DNA of 64,000 nucleotides. It comes from Bacteroidota bacterium. GTDB taxonomy: Bacteria; Bacteroidota; Bacteroidia; Bacteroidales; VadinHA17. The DNA lies in NCBI GenBank assembly GCA_029552825.1, contig JAKPDL010000224.1, positions 33,645 to 97,644 on the forward strand, read 5' to 3'. Every line of letters begins with the position of its first letter. Position 1 is the stretch's first letter. Below, one piece after another: positions 53,968 to 63,069 of the stretch. The notes under the pieces are model-generated. The model was not told the origin of the DNA, did not search any database, and saw nothing but the letters and a program-made list of their open reading frames with translations. A program made the position numbers and the translations under genes.

Positions 53968-56157
53968 TTATCTTTTTATTAGTTTCCTGGTAATAATGTC
54001 ACCATGCCTGAAGCGAATCCTGATGTAATATATACCTTCATTCAATCCCTCAAGATTTAAAGTTGCCGAATAGTTATTGAATCCTTCAGATTTTTTCACC
54101 GGTACACCTGTGAATGAAAAGATTTCTATAGTGGAGATCAAAGTGTCTGCCTGAACATGAAGATAATTATCGGCCGGATTGGGGAAAATTCTGCAAATTG
54201 GTTCATAACCCTGTGATGCTATTATTGATTTTCCGGGCATATTTGCATCGAGCCATGCAAGCCTTCTCGAGATCCAGCTTTTGAATTTAATTATTTCTCC
54301 TTCATACGTATCGGGTTGTTCTCCGTATTCAGGAGTTCCGGCATTAATTCCCAGTATTCTCCATTTCTGGAAATGGCGTTCCTGTGCTTCTGACAGCAAT
54401 GTGGCAACTGAATCAATAATCATATTTATTTGACTCATGCTCAGGATGTTCTTTCTGAGCAGGTAGTATTTGTCATGTATCATTCTTATAAAATCAGGGT
54501 CCTGCATCAGACGAACCTCCCATGATGGCGGTACTGGATTGGGATTGCATTCATTTATTTTATAGGCCCATCCGGAACCATCTGTCTGATTAAAATGAAT
54601 ACAGTTCTCTTTTATATCTCTCCATGCCCAGTCGTAATCCCATGGTGGGCCGGAATAGATTTTTCCACCTTTACTGTCTTTATCTTTATAAAAATATCTG
54701 CTTTTTTTATATGCATCAACGTTGCGTGTAACCTCACTTAGAATAAAGTAATCAACAAAAGAGTTCACATCGATATAGGCTCTATAGCCGGTACGGGTAT
54801 CTTTATAATCATAACTGTAAAGAATAGATTCAAAAGTGTTTACAAAGTCTTTCAGATATTTTTTTTGATACTGGGTTATTTTATCTGGTTCCGGATAATA
54901 ATATACAAAATAGACTTTTGCACCGGGTTTATTTAACGGGGAGTAATTACTCAGCCAGCTGTCGGAAGCTGTGTAATAATCAGTCTTGAAAATATAACCT
55001 CCTGTTAAATCATTACCTGAATTTTCGTTTTCTTTCAATTCTGAAATATCGACTCTGTTTCTGTCTCTTTTTATTTTTTCACACAGCAGGTAGATTCCCT
55101 GATAATTATTATTTACTATGACTTCACAAAATCTTGTACGGGGTGCGTAATGACCCATTCTTCTGAAGAGTTCAAAAGCAAGGAGGTTTCTAAGAAATGT
55201 TTTATCGTTATAATTTGCAATCAGAATCCAATCATTTTCTTCGGGCATTCCAAGAAGAGACACATTAAGGTTATTTCCTGTTTCATCGCGTGTTTCAAAA
55301 CCATAAGGTTTCTGGGGTAATGATGCTGAATATCTTCCCCTGATTTCAATTCCAACTTTGCCTGAATAGACATTTCCGGAGTCAGTTATATTGTTGATTA
55401 TGCCGGGTCGGTATATAATCTTCATATCAGCAGTTATTTTGGGCTCATTTCTTATAACTTCCCCGGGTTGAGTTTTGATTACCACAACAGGCAGGTGTGA
55501 ACCTGTAAATATTACAGGAGGTGTAAACCATGATGGTACCGGCCGGAATAATACGGAATTACCTGTTATGCCGAAAGAGAGCCAGGCATTTGAAGAGAGG
55601 TCGGTAGACGATGATGAGTTATTGTGGACCTGTAAAGCAAGCACATTTTCACCAGGCCGGGCAACAGATTTCAGCACCGACCTTTCTATCAGAAATGATT
55701 CGGGATAACCTCCCCGGTACATAATTGCTTCATGATCATCACCTGTTCTGTTGAATGGAGGATTTATACCGTTTATTCCGGCACGTGCAATCTCAATTCC
55801 GTTTAAATAGGCCACAAAAGCATCATCATAATCAATATGAAGCACAGCTGAATTGATTCGTGATGTATCGGATATTATAAATCTTATTCTCAAATACACA
55901 GAAGAGCACTGTGCAATAACGGTACTGTCATCATTATCACCGAAACCAAAACCTCCAGGTCCAATTTGCCATGTACTGTCGTCAAAACCAGGTTGTTGCC
56001 AGCCTTGTTGGGGTTCAGATAATCCAACAAAATATCTCCATATGTCATTATTGAAAACTGCTGTTTCCCAATGAATGGCGGATTGGCTGGTGAGTATTTC
56101 GAAAAAAGCCAGGAAGACAGTTGTTGCAAAATATGATTTACCCTGTATTTGAGTCAT
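53968..56157 (-). CDS. CotH-kinase-domain protein with T9SS sorting domain
   Basis: A 729-residue secreted protein. After a signal peptide, residues about 25-200 form a beta-sandwich (DDSTWQIGPGGFGFGDNDDS). Residues about 225-610 are a CotH-like protein-kinase-fold region (VGIEIRGRYSASLPQKPYGF, LIANYNDKTFLRNLLAFELF, GPPWDYDWAW). The last 75 residues are a type IX secretion sorting domain (IFPNPADNYLHVQ to GIYYIRIR). It should be exported by T9SS and anchored or released at the cell surface. CotH proteins phosphorylate partner proteins in spore formers; the target here is unknown. Confidence 0.87.
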   Translation of the reverse strand: MTQIQGKSYFATTVFLAFFEILTSQSAIHWETAVFNNDIWRYFVGLSEPQQGWQQPGFDDSTWQIGPGGFGFGDNDDSTVIAQCSSVYLRIRFIISDTSRINSAVLHIDYDDAFVAYLNGIEIARAGINGINPPFNRTGDDHEAIMYRGGYPESFLIERSVLKSVARPGENVLALQVHNNSSSSTDLSSNAWLSFGITGNSVLFRPVPSWFTPPVIFTGSHLPVVVIKTQPGEVIRNEPKITADMKIIYRPGIINNITDSGNVYSGKVGIEIRGRYSASLPQKPYGFETRDETGNNLNVSLLGMPEENDWILIANYNDKTFLRNLLAFELFRRMGHYAPRTRFCEVIVNNNYQGIYLLCEKIKRDRNRVDISELKENENSGNDLTGGYIFKTDYYTASDSWLSNYSPLNKPGAKVYFVYYYPEPDKITQYQKKYLKDFVNTFESILYSYDYKDTRTGYRAYIDVNSFVDYFILSEVTRNVDAYKKSRYFYKDKDSKGGKIYSGPPWDYDWAWRDIKENCIHFNQTDGSGWAYKINECNPNPVPPSWEVRLMQDPDFIRMIHDKYYLLRKNILSMSQINMIIDSVATLLSEAQERHFQKWRILGINAGTPEYGEQPDTYEGEIIKFKSWISRRLAWLDANMPGKSIIASQGYEPICRIFPNPADNYLHVQADTLISTIEIFSFTGVPVKKSEGFNNYSATLNLEGLNEGIYYIRIRFRHGDIITRKLIKR

Positions 56158-56308
56158 TAATAATAATTGTTACAAGGTTTTTCTATGTTGTTATTTGCCA
56201 TTCCGGTTTAATTATGAGAAAATTCTATTATCACTTTTTATCATTAAGATATTGTGTATGATAGATTTTAGTTGTGGCTGTTTAAGCCATGAATATTCAT
56301 TCCGGCCG

Positions 56309-56977
56309 CTATTGGAAACGGAGGTTTTCTGTTTCAGGCACCCATTTTTCCTGGGTAATAATATAGTATATAACGGCACTTATTATTGCTGCAAAGAAGC
56401 ACCAGACCGATGTCAGGTATTCCCTGTAAAAGATGCCTGTTATAATACATGAAACCAGAACAAGCAAGCCAAAAATGTACATCTTCTTCACTCCTGAAAC
56501 GAAAAGCGGAAGTATTGTGGAAGCAGTATATAATATAAATGCAGGCAAAGCAAGTTTATCGGGAAAATTATTTCTGTATTCAATATGGAAATCCCTTATT
56601 CCTGGTTCTACGTTGAAAGAAAGCAGGCAGAGGGCATAATATGAAGAAACAATAACTCCGGTAGCAAGAAGAAATTTCAGTATAATTTTTCTTGCACCAG
56701 GTTTTTCCATTTTAATGACAGAAAGTGGTACCATTATGGGCCATATTATCAGTGCGAAAAGAAGGAAAATATATGTTGCCGTATCCTGGAGCCTGCCATA
56801 GTCATTAGCTCTCAGAGTGAGCCATAGTATCCCTTCAGAGAACTGTTGAACTGCAAAAAGAAGAGGTATAGAAGCAAAAAGCTTTTGTGACGGGTGGCTT
56901 ACTTTCCTTAAAGTTGCAACTCCGATGCCTGCAAGCATCGCACTTCCTGCAAAACTTGCTCCAGCCGAAAAACACAT
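56309..56977 (-). CDS. DUF6629-family membrane protein
   Basis: A 222-residue protein with about seven membrane helices. The start MCFSAGASFAGSAMLAGIGV is the hallmark of DUF6629. No catalytic motif is evident. It stands alone between the CotH gene and the RraA-like gene on the same strand. Confidence 0.82.
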   Translation of the reverse strand: MCFSAGASFAGSAMLAGIGVATLRKVSHPSQKLFASIPLLFAVQQFSEGILWLTLRANDYGRLQDTATYIFLLFALIIWPIMVPLSVIKMEKPGARKIILKFLLATGVIVSSYYALCLLSFNVEPGIRDFHIEYRNNFPDKLALPAFILYTASTILPLFVSGVKKMYIFGLLVLVSCIITGIFYREYLTSVWCFFAAIISAVIYYIITQEKWVPETENLRFQ

Positions 56978-57047
56978 ATTAGTTTATTTTATATGTCAGG
57001 AGTAAAAGTAAATATTTTTCAACAGAGTTTTTATTTCACTGACAAAT

Positions 57048-57884
57048 TCACTCTTTTACGGTTCTGTCGAGTGGACGGCCGAGTTTTTCATAAAGGCTTT
57101 TTCTACCTGCCTTGTCTGAGGCGAGAATATCATTTGCATATTTTGCCACCTGTTCGGCAACAGCACGAGGTACCACAACCACACCATCGCCATCGGCTAC
57201 AACCACATCGCCCGGGCAAACCAGAACACCTCCTATGGAGACAGGGCGGTTTACAGATTCAATCTCATTTCTGCCTGGTCTTATACCGCGACCTTTTTTT
57301 CGCAGGTAAAGTGGGACTCCTTCAAGCCCGATCTCATCAGTATCCCGGGCACCGGCATCTGTCACAACTCCTACAGCTCCCAGCCTGTACCAGTTGAGAA
57401 TGTTGTTTGATCCTATTGAACCGATATCTTTTTCTTCGACATCATCAATCACAATCACCGAGCCGGGTCTTATTAAGCCTGTAAATGCTTCAGTGGTAAT
57501 AGTATTATAAGCATTGCTTTCCCATTGTGAGAAGCTTTCACCCGGTGCCGGCCTGTCGGGCCTCTGTGTCGGTACGTAACGCACGGTTATCGCTATGCCC
57601 CTGAAAACATGCTTGAAATCTTTGGGATCGGTCCATGCTGCATGTATTGCAGGGTCAACAAGCCCTGAACCAGGTAAACCTACCATATCGAGTCCGTCAG
57701 AAACATCAGCCACGCGAAGATTTTTATAAAGTTCCAGGATTCTTGCATCTTCTTCGGCTGAATATATCTTTGTCTCAATGAAATTCACACCCCTGGCAAG
57801 TTCATCCCTGTTGCGTACCTGCCCTGAGAGCTGTGACGCAAATATTAAAATGCACAGAAATAACTTAAAATGCTTTTTTATCAT
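57048..57884 (-). CDS. exported RraA/HMG-aldolase-like protein
   Basis: A 278-residue member of the RraA family (annotated as dimethylmenaquinone methyltransferase or regulator of RNase E; many are 4-hydroxy-4-methyl-2-oxoglutarate aldolases). The core has VADVSDGLDMVGLPG, VIVIDDVEEKDIGSIGSN, GAVGVVTDAGARDTDEI and GDVVVADGDGVVVVP. The conserved GAVTDGGxRD-type motif with its Arg-Asp pair supports aldolase-like chemistry. A signal peptide (HFKLFLCILIFASQLSGQ) is present, unusual for the family. It is a single gene. Confidence 0.82.
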   Translation of the reverse strand: MIKKHFKLFLCILIFASQLSGQVRNRDELARGVNFIETKIYSAEEDARILELYKNLRVADVSDGLDMVGLPGSGLVDPAIHAAWTDPKDFKHVFRGIAITVRYVPTQRPDRPAPGESFSQWESNAYNTITTEAFTGLIRPGSVIVIDDVEEKDIGSIGSNNILNWYRLGAVGVVTDAGARDTDEIGLEGVPLYLRKKGRGIRPGRNEIESVNRPVSIGGVLVCPGDVVVADGDGVVVVPRAVAEQVAKYANDILASDKAGRKSLYEKLGRPLDRTVKE

Positions 57885-57960
57885 GTCTTTTAGATTTTTG
57901 GTTAATAATCCGGATATTAATTTTCCTTAAAGGTAAGAAATACCTAAAAAATAAAAAATA

Positions 57961-57985
57961 AAGAGTGCCAATTGAAGGCACCCTT
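57961..57985 (-). terminator. intrinsic terminator downstream of the LTxxQ gene
   Basis: The minus strand forms a 9-bp stem AAGGGTGCC/GGCACTCTT with one G-U pair and a 7-base loop, followed by TTTATTTTTTATTTTTT. It lies 86 bases after the stop of the gene at 58072-58692, beyond the pentamer repeat. Confidence 0.75.
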
Positions 57986-57987
57986 TA

Positions 57988-58047
57988 CTAACCTGATCTA
58001 ACCTAACCTAACCCAACCTGACCCTTATTAACCTGACCTAACCTGAT
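57988..58047. repeat. degenerate pentamer repeat (CTAAC/CTGAY)
   Basis: About eleven pentamers close to CTAAC run almost head to tail, with variants CTGAT, CCAAC and CTGAC and one 7-base interruption (CTTATTA). On the RNA strand of the neighbouring gene they read GTTAG-like, and lie between its stop codon and its terminator. The repeat has no spacers, so it is not CRISPR. Confidence 0.8.
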
Positions 58048-58071
58048 GCAATTTTATAAACAGTTTGTTTC

Positions 58072-58692
58072 TTATATTTTTTTGCTTTCTGTAGATTGTG
58101 GAATCCTCTCTTCAAGCCATTTTTTCTGTTCAGGAGTAAGAAGATTTTTGATTTTATCCAGATGGGATTTTCGCATCTCATCCATTTTCCTGCGGTTTTC
58201 TTCGCGGAATTTGTTCATTTCATCCCTGAATTTTTCACGCAGTGATTCTATTTCCTTCTTCTGTTTATCTGTAAGGTCCGGTATTCTGTAAATATAAGGC
58301 ATAGGTGGCCTCTCCGGAGCCATTGCAGGAGGAACAGGTCTAACAAAATCTCTTCTGCCGAACCTGAATGGGTCGGTGTAAGGAACTCTTTCCGGGCCGT
58401 AGAACCAACCTGGTCCGAATCTTTCAGGTACTCTTCTGTAGGGCATATTCCACATTCCGTGGTCAAAAGGCATAGTCCTTCCATAACCATGCCTGTAGCC
58501 TCTCCTGATACCCTTTCGGAGAGAATCTGGTATTTCTTTTATTGCAGGCATTTGCCGCATACGCATCTCCCAGCCCGGTCGTTTCAAAGAAGAGGTGTCG
58601 GCCCAACCCCTCATTCCGCGCTGGCCGTAAAGAGCCGCTACTGATGTCAGTAGCAACCCGCTGAGTATTATTATTTTTACATTCCTTCCCAT
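58072..58692 (-). CDS. periplasmic LTxxQ (Spy/CpxP-like) protein
   Basis: A 206-residue exported protein with a signal peptide (NVKIIILSGLLLTSVAALYG). The middle is rich in Arg, Pro, Tyr and Gly (MPYRRVPERFGPGWFYGPER). The C-terminal 75 residues are a long charged helix with two LTxxQ motifs, LTDKQ and LTPEQ, typical of Spy/CpxP/ZraP chaperone or metal-stress proteins. The start at 58692 places the signal peptide at the end; an upstream ATG is possible. Its 3' UTR holds the pentamer repeat. Confidence 0.72.
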   Translation of the reverse strand: MGRNVKIIILSGLLLTSVAALYGQRGMRGWADTSSLKRPGWEMRMRQMPAIKEIPDSLRKGIRRGYRHGYGRTMPFDHGMWNMPYRRVPERFGPGWFYGPERVPYTDPFRFGRRDFVRPVPPAMAPERPPMPYIYRIPDLTDKQKKEIESLREKFRDEMNKFREENRRKMDEMRKSHLDKIKNLLTPEQKKWLEERIPQSTESKKI

Positions 58693-58846
58693 AATTCTAA
58701 GTTTTATCAAAGTTTCCTCTATTATCGTTCTCTGCTAATTAGACAATAATATTCACCTGAAAATTCCCTTAAATTTCAGAATTAACAAAACATTAACACA
58801 ATAAATAGCCAGCAGGATTTTATTCTGTGATTGGTTATTGTAAATT

Positions 58847-59248
58847 TCAATTTACACTGCTAGCCCCTTTTCTCTTTCGTATAAGATAATCTCTAAGGTT
58901 AAATGATATTGATAACAGAAGAGCAGCACTAAATACAATAAGTGTCATTGCATCTACAAAAGCAGGGTTAAAGTCAAATCCGGTAAGCCTGTCTGCAAGA
59001 TATTTTATGTAGGAATTGGGTAAGCCGGTTTTGCCCAGTTTTTCCAGAACATCAAAATGCCAGTCAGTAAGGGGGCAGTATCCCGGCGTACCAACTATTA
59101 ATCCGAGGAAAAGCCATGAGGCTCCGGTAAAAAAAAGGGTTATAAGATTCAATAACCTGGTTTTCTTCCATATCCAGCCCAGGGCATTGAAAAGGGTAAG
59201 GGAAGTATGGAATACAATAAAAAACAGATCCAGAAAACGGTACAACAT
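58847..59248 (-). CDS. DUF2784-like membrane protein
   Basis: A 133-residue protein with about four hydrophobic helices. The pattern FFIVFHTSLTLFNALGWIWK, GYCPLTDWHF and PNSYIKYLADRLTG fits the DUF2784 family. The C terminus is basic. No function is known. It is a single gene. Confidence 0.65.
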   Translation of the reverse strand: MLYRFLDLFFIVFHTSLTLFNALGWIWKKTRLLNLITLFFTGASWLFLGLIVGTPGYCPLTDWHFDVLEKLGKTGLPNSYIKYLADRLTGFDFNPAFVDAMTLIVFSAALLLSISFNLRDYLIRKRKGASSVN

Positions 59249-59324
59249 TTACAATGTATGTCCGGTATTGACTTTAAAACTTCTTATATACTTATATTAC
59301 AGGTAAAAAGTGTTGTTATAATTT

Positions 59325-60089
59325 TTATATGGCTCTGAAAAACTCGTAATTCATTTTTTCAATCTCTGCCATTGTCGGATATGGATAGAATATCAGGTCG
59401 TTAACGGCTCCGATATAGAAACCTGATTCTATAGTTCTATATAACAGGGCTCCTGTATATTCACGCTGAACCGTTTTCATAAGTTTCATTTCCTCTGTCT
59501 TGATTATTTCCAGGCAGTCTCTCAGGTGAGAAATGTTTCCATAAGGCAGGTGTTCAGCAGAACCTGAAAGTGGATTGATTGCAAGTTCTCCGAGTTTGAG
59601 ATCTACGAAGAAAAGTTTTGGGAGTCTTATCTGCAGTGATCCGTCAGTAAGTATTTTCAGGAATTCATGGGGAGGCAAGTTACTGGCAACCTGGGGGCTG
59701 ACAGGGCAAAGTTCCTGATAGAGGAACATTTTTCTTTCTCCAATCTTACCGGGGTCGTAAGTGCCTTTTTTAAGCTGGAGAACTTTTCCTGTGTCAGTTG
59801 TCAGGTAAAGGTCAAGCAGTGATGATAGGGGGATGTTCTCCAGTACTCTGTAAATTGATAAGTACACAGAGCTTTTGGGTGAACCATCGGGTTTGGCTAC
59901 ACATTTCCTGTTCAGATAATCTACATTAATTAGAGACTTTATCTGTTCAAAGTCTATTTCAAAAAAGATAACCTGTGATTTATTCGATTTCTTGGTTCCG
60001 GTAGCCATATAACAACCGAACTCTTCAGGCGGAAGCATTGATCCTATCAGTGCTTCCGGGGCGATTGTGAGGTAAATGTATTTTTTCAT
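59325..60089 (-). CDS. conserved-looking cytoplasmic protein of unknown function
   Basis: A 254-residue protein with no signal peptide or membrane helix. It starts MKKYIYLTIAPEALIGSMLP and has a mixed alpha/beta composition (KLFFVDLKLGELAINPLSG, GFYIGAVNDLIFYPYPTMAE). A promoter-like box 200 bases upstream would give it a long leader. I recognise no family. Codon use and length support a real gene. Confidence 0.6.
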   Translation of the reverse strand: MKKYIYLTIAPEALIGSMLPPEEFGCYMATGTKKSNKSQVIFFEIDFEQIKSLINVDYLNRKCVAKPDGSPKSSVYLSIYRVLENIPLSSLLDLYLTTDTGKVLQLKKGTYDPGKIGERKMFLYQELCPVSPQVASNLPPHEFLKILTDGSLQIRLPKLFFVDLKLGELAINPLSGSAEHLPYGNISHLRDCLEIIKTEEMKLMKTVQREYTGALLYRTIESGFYIGAVNDLIFYPYPTMAEIEKMNYEFFRAI

Positions 60090-60470
60090 AGGTAGATATT
60101 TTATGTTTAAAAATTATTCAGTTCTGCTTTTCCTCCCTGCATCCTTTCCCTTCAGCTATTGAGATTCCCATAGAATCAGGAGGAGTTTTTTTGATTGGCA
60201 GATTACGTGTGTTTCATATATAGCAGATTTACATTTTCTTATTGTAATATGGACAGTATTAACTTTTCGGGTATTAACTGCCCCTATTCAAAGATAATAA
60301 GTTTGAATGCCAAAAGCAAAAGTTTCTGTGTTTAAGAGCACAAAAATGTTGCTTTCTTTTCTGACTGAATCAGAGCATTTTTATAATGCATTGTTTGTAT
60401 GATTTTATTAAATTTGAGTAATCACTGAGTTTTAATTTTTATGATAACTTGAAACTTAAAATCTTTCACT
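60090..60470. promoter_or_regulatory. 381-bp divergent intergenic region with two promoter boxes
   Basis: For the minus-strand gene, TATCTTTG (read at 60296-60289) with TTTG 20 bases upstream would make a leader of about 195 nt. For the plus-strand Gfo/Idh gene, TAAATTTG at 60409-60416 is a good -7 box with a TTG about 15 bases upstream. The middle holds no open frame, tRNA or recognised RNA family. Confidence 0.4.
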
Positions 60471-61979
60471 ATGAAAAAAACAACTAAAATCAAAAGGCGT
60501 GAGTTTCTGGGTTCGGCAGCTGCCGCTTCAGTGGCTTTTACTGTAGTACCCAGGTATGTTCTTGGGGGCCAGGGCTATGTGGCACCCTCTGACAAGCTGA
60601 CACTGGGTTACATTGGCTGTGGTACTCAGGGAATCAGGGAGATGGCCCCTTTGCTTGCACACCCGTCGATTCAGATTGTTGCTGTATGCGACCCAAATAA
60701 ATTCAGCACAAACTATATCGACTGGTCGATGAACAGTGTACGCGATACCATCCGTAAGGCTCTCGAAGAGCCCTCCTGGGGTGAGAATATCAAGGGTATC
60801 CCTGGGGGCAGAGACCTTGGGCAGGAGTTTGTTCAGAAATATTATGCAAAGATAAAGAAATTGCCCTCCTATAAAGGATGTTCTTCGTACAGCGATTTCA
60901 GGGAACTCCTTGAGAAAGAGAAAGATCTTAATGCAATAAAGATTATGACTCCCGACCATCTGCATGCCTGCATTGCAGTTGCTGCAATGAAAAAAGGTAA
61001 GCATGTTGTGACTCATAAACCCATAGCAAACAGGATGCATGAGTGGAAAGTTACTTACGACATGGTTCGCAAGAGTGGGGTAAGCACGCACCTGCTGGCA
61101 TGGAGTAGAAGGCCGGGCTATAATGTTGTAAAAAAGATGATTGCCGACGGATTCATTGGAACTCTTAAAGAGATACACAACTGGTCGAATCGTCCAGTAT
61201 GGCCTCAATGGCAGGAGAATCCCAAAGAGTCGGTTCCAATTCCGGAAGGCTTCGACTGGCAGCTGTGGTTAGGGCCTGTACCAGATCGTCCGTATCATCC
61301 CAATTATACGCATGCAGTATTCCGCGGATGGTACGACTTTGGCGGAGGCAGTATTGCTGATATGGGCCATTACAGTCTGTTCCCGCTTTTCCTGGCATTA
61401 GGCGTCAATTCCCCTGCGGTGAGTGCGGAAGCTTATGGTACTACTACATGCGGATTCCGTGAAAATGTTGCCGTAAGCATAAGAAACGATGTGGCATTTC
61501 CTCTTTCATGCATTGTAAGGTTTAAATTTAATGCACAGGGGAACCTTCCACCTTTTGAACTTATATGGTATGATGGCGGAATGAAACCGCTCACTCCTGA
61601 AGAACTTTTAGCTGAGGGCAAGTCATTACCGGCAGAAGGTATGATGTTTGTTGGCGATAAAGGTAAAATACTTGCAGGATTCCGTGGCGAAAATCCAACT
61701 CTGATTCCTTCCTCCAGAATGAAAGACTTTGTTCCTCCTCCGGAAGAACCTGAGGGCCTTTCAGGTAATGATGTATGGATTGATGCTTTTCTTAAAGGAA
61801 CTCAATCACCCGGAAGCTTTATTTATGCTGGCCCTGTTACTGAAACCATTAACCTTGGTGCGGTTGCTCTCAGAGCAAGAAAGAGGGTTGAATATGACTC
61901 TGTTAATATGAGGATTACTAACGACGAAGAAGCAAATAAGTTCCTTACAAGAGAATACAGAAAAGGATGGGAGATGTAA
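60471..61979 (+). CDS. Tat-exported Gfo/Idh/MocA-family oxidoreductase
   Basis: A 502-residue NAD(P)-dependent oxidoreductase with a twin-arginine signal (KRREFLGSAAAASVAFTVV). The Rossmann motif is LGYIGCGTQGIREM (about 43-56). MTPDHLHACIAVAAMKKGKH, HKPIANR (the EKP-type motif altered to HKP) and GGGSIADMGHYSLFP are typical of the C-terminal fold. Such exported members act in the periplasm with bound cofactor and can oxidise sugar C3 or remove glycosidic bonds. The TIM-barrel gene follows after 11 bases. Confidence 0.9.
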   Translation: MKKTTKIKRREFLGSAAAASVAFTVVPRYVLGGQGYVAPSDKLTLGYIGCGTQGIREMAPLLAHPSIQIVAVCDPNKFSTNYIDWSMNSVRDTIRKALEEPSWGENIKGIPGGRDLGQEFVQKYYAKIKKLPSYKGCSSYSDFRELLEKEKDLNAIKIMTPDHLHACIAVAAMKKGKHVVTHKPIANRMHEWKVTYDMVRKSGVSTHLLAWSRRPGYNVVKKMIADGFIGTLKEIHNWSNRPVWPQWQENPKESVPIPEGFDWQLWLGPVPDRPYHPNYTHAVFRGWYDFGGGSIADMGHYSLFPLFLALGVNSPAVSAEAYGTTTCGFRENVAVSIRNDVAFPLSCIVRFKFNAQGNLPPFELIWYDGGMKPLTPEELLAEGKSLPAEGMMFVGDKGKILAGFRGENPTLIPSSRMKDFVPPPEEPEGLSGNDVWIDAFLKGTQSPGSFIYAGPVTETINLGAVALRARKRVEYDSVNMRITNDEEANKFLTREYRKGWEM

Positions 61980-61990
61980 AATCGTATGTT

Positions 61991-62865
61991 ATGAATAAAC
62001 TGGGAAGAAGAGACTTTATTGAAAAGTCAGTTCTGGCAGGGGCTGCAGGCATATTTTTTCTTCTGGACTTACAAAGCCTGAGCCCCTTCCTACTCTCAGA
62101 ATGACAAAAGACGACATATCACTTGCACAATGGGCACTTGTTGATGAAATAAGGGCAGGTAAATGGAAGAATCTCGACTTTCCTGCTGTTGCAAGAAAAG
62201 ATTTTGGGCTGAACGGGATTGAGTTTGTCAACACATTGTTTGAGGTACCTACAGAGGGTTATCTCAGGCAGCTGAAGAAAAACGCTGAAAATCATAATGT
62301 TACTATGGTACTGATTATGGTTGACGATGAAGGGGACGGATGTTCAGCAACCAGGGAAGAGCGCAGGCAGTTTGTAATCAATCACCGTAAATGGATTGAT
62401 ATTGCAGCTTATATTGGTTGTCATGCTATACGCACCAATTGCCGCGGACCAAAGGATGTCAACAAGGAAGAAGCACTTAAATGGTCAGTGGAAACATATC
62501 AAATGCTGCTGGAATATGCTGTTCCGGCCAGAATAAGCGTTTTGATCGAGAACCATGGCGGAGTATCCAACGATGCCGATTGGATGCTCAGACTGCTAAA
62601 AGAAGTTAATAATCTTTATTTCGGAAGCTATCCCGACTGGAGGCAGCCATCGGCCGACTTTGATAATGTTGATTACCTTACAAAGATGCTTCCTTATGCA
62701 GGTGGGATGTCGTACCGGAATCAACCCACAGAGGAACTGACCGCAAAAATGATAAAACTATGCCGGGAAGCTGGATACCGGGGATGGTATGGCATTGAAT
62801 CGAGCGGCAGGGAAGAAATTAAAAAAGGAATATCACTCCTTAAGAAGTATCTTAACCTGAGCTGA
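61991..62865 (+). pseudogene. Tat-exported sugar phosphate isomerase/epimerase-like protein, frameshifted
   Basis: A TIM-barrel protein of the AP-endonuclease-2 family. The main frame from 62101 gives 254 residues with GIEFVNTLFEVPTEGYLRQL, IRTNCRGPKDVNKEEA, VLIENHGGVSNDADWML and WYGIESSGREEI (metal-binding Glu and His). Upstream, another frame from 61991 encodes a twin-arginine signal (LGRRDFIEKSVLAGAAGIFF) that runs into a stop at 62102. Adding one T to the six-T run at 62054-62059 joins the two into one reading frame (FFSSGLTKPEPLPTLRMTKDD). So the gene has a one-base deletion, a read error, or slippery expression. If only the 62101 start is used, a cytoplasmic enzyme results. Confidence 0.8.
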
Positions 62866-62881
62866 AGCGCAGGTTAATTTT
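62852..62881 (+). terminator. intrinsic terminator after the isomerase gene
   Basis: TTAACCTG (62852-62859) and CAGGTTAA (62870-62877) form a perfect 8-bp stem that overlaps the stop codon. An inner GC-TGAA-GC tetraloop is possible, and TTTT follows. The U-tract is short, so strength is uncertain. Confidence 0.5.
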
Positions 62882-63069
62882 GTGCACATGTGGTTAAGAA
62901 GAAACAAAAAATAAACCGGCAATCATTTCCGAGCAACTGACATAAAGGAGCATAAAGATTTGAAATTTTAGAATGGTTTAAGAAATAATTTTAATTCGGA
63001 AAGAAGGAATTTTAACCGTGAACAAAACATTCAGGTGAATGTTTATGGATAAAATTACCAGTGTTCCGG

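Noticed and set aside
57988..58047. CRISPR array or telomere
   Set aside because: Units are five bases with no spacers, and no cas genes are present. A linear replicon end is not suggested by the flanking genes.
60528..61208. 226-codon open frame antisense to the Gfo/Idh gene
   Set aside because: It mirrors a strongly conserved gene on the other strand and its translation has no family-like pattern.
62875..62882. TAATTTTG as a promoter for the gene at 63070
   Set aside because: It overlaps the terminator hairpin of the preceding gene, is nearly 190 bases from the start and has no -33 element.
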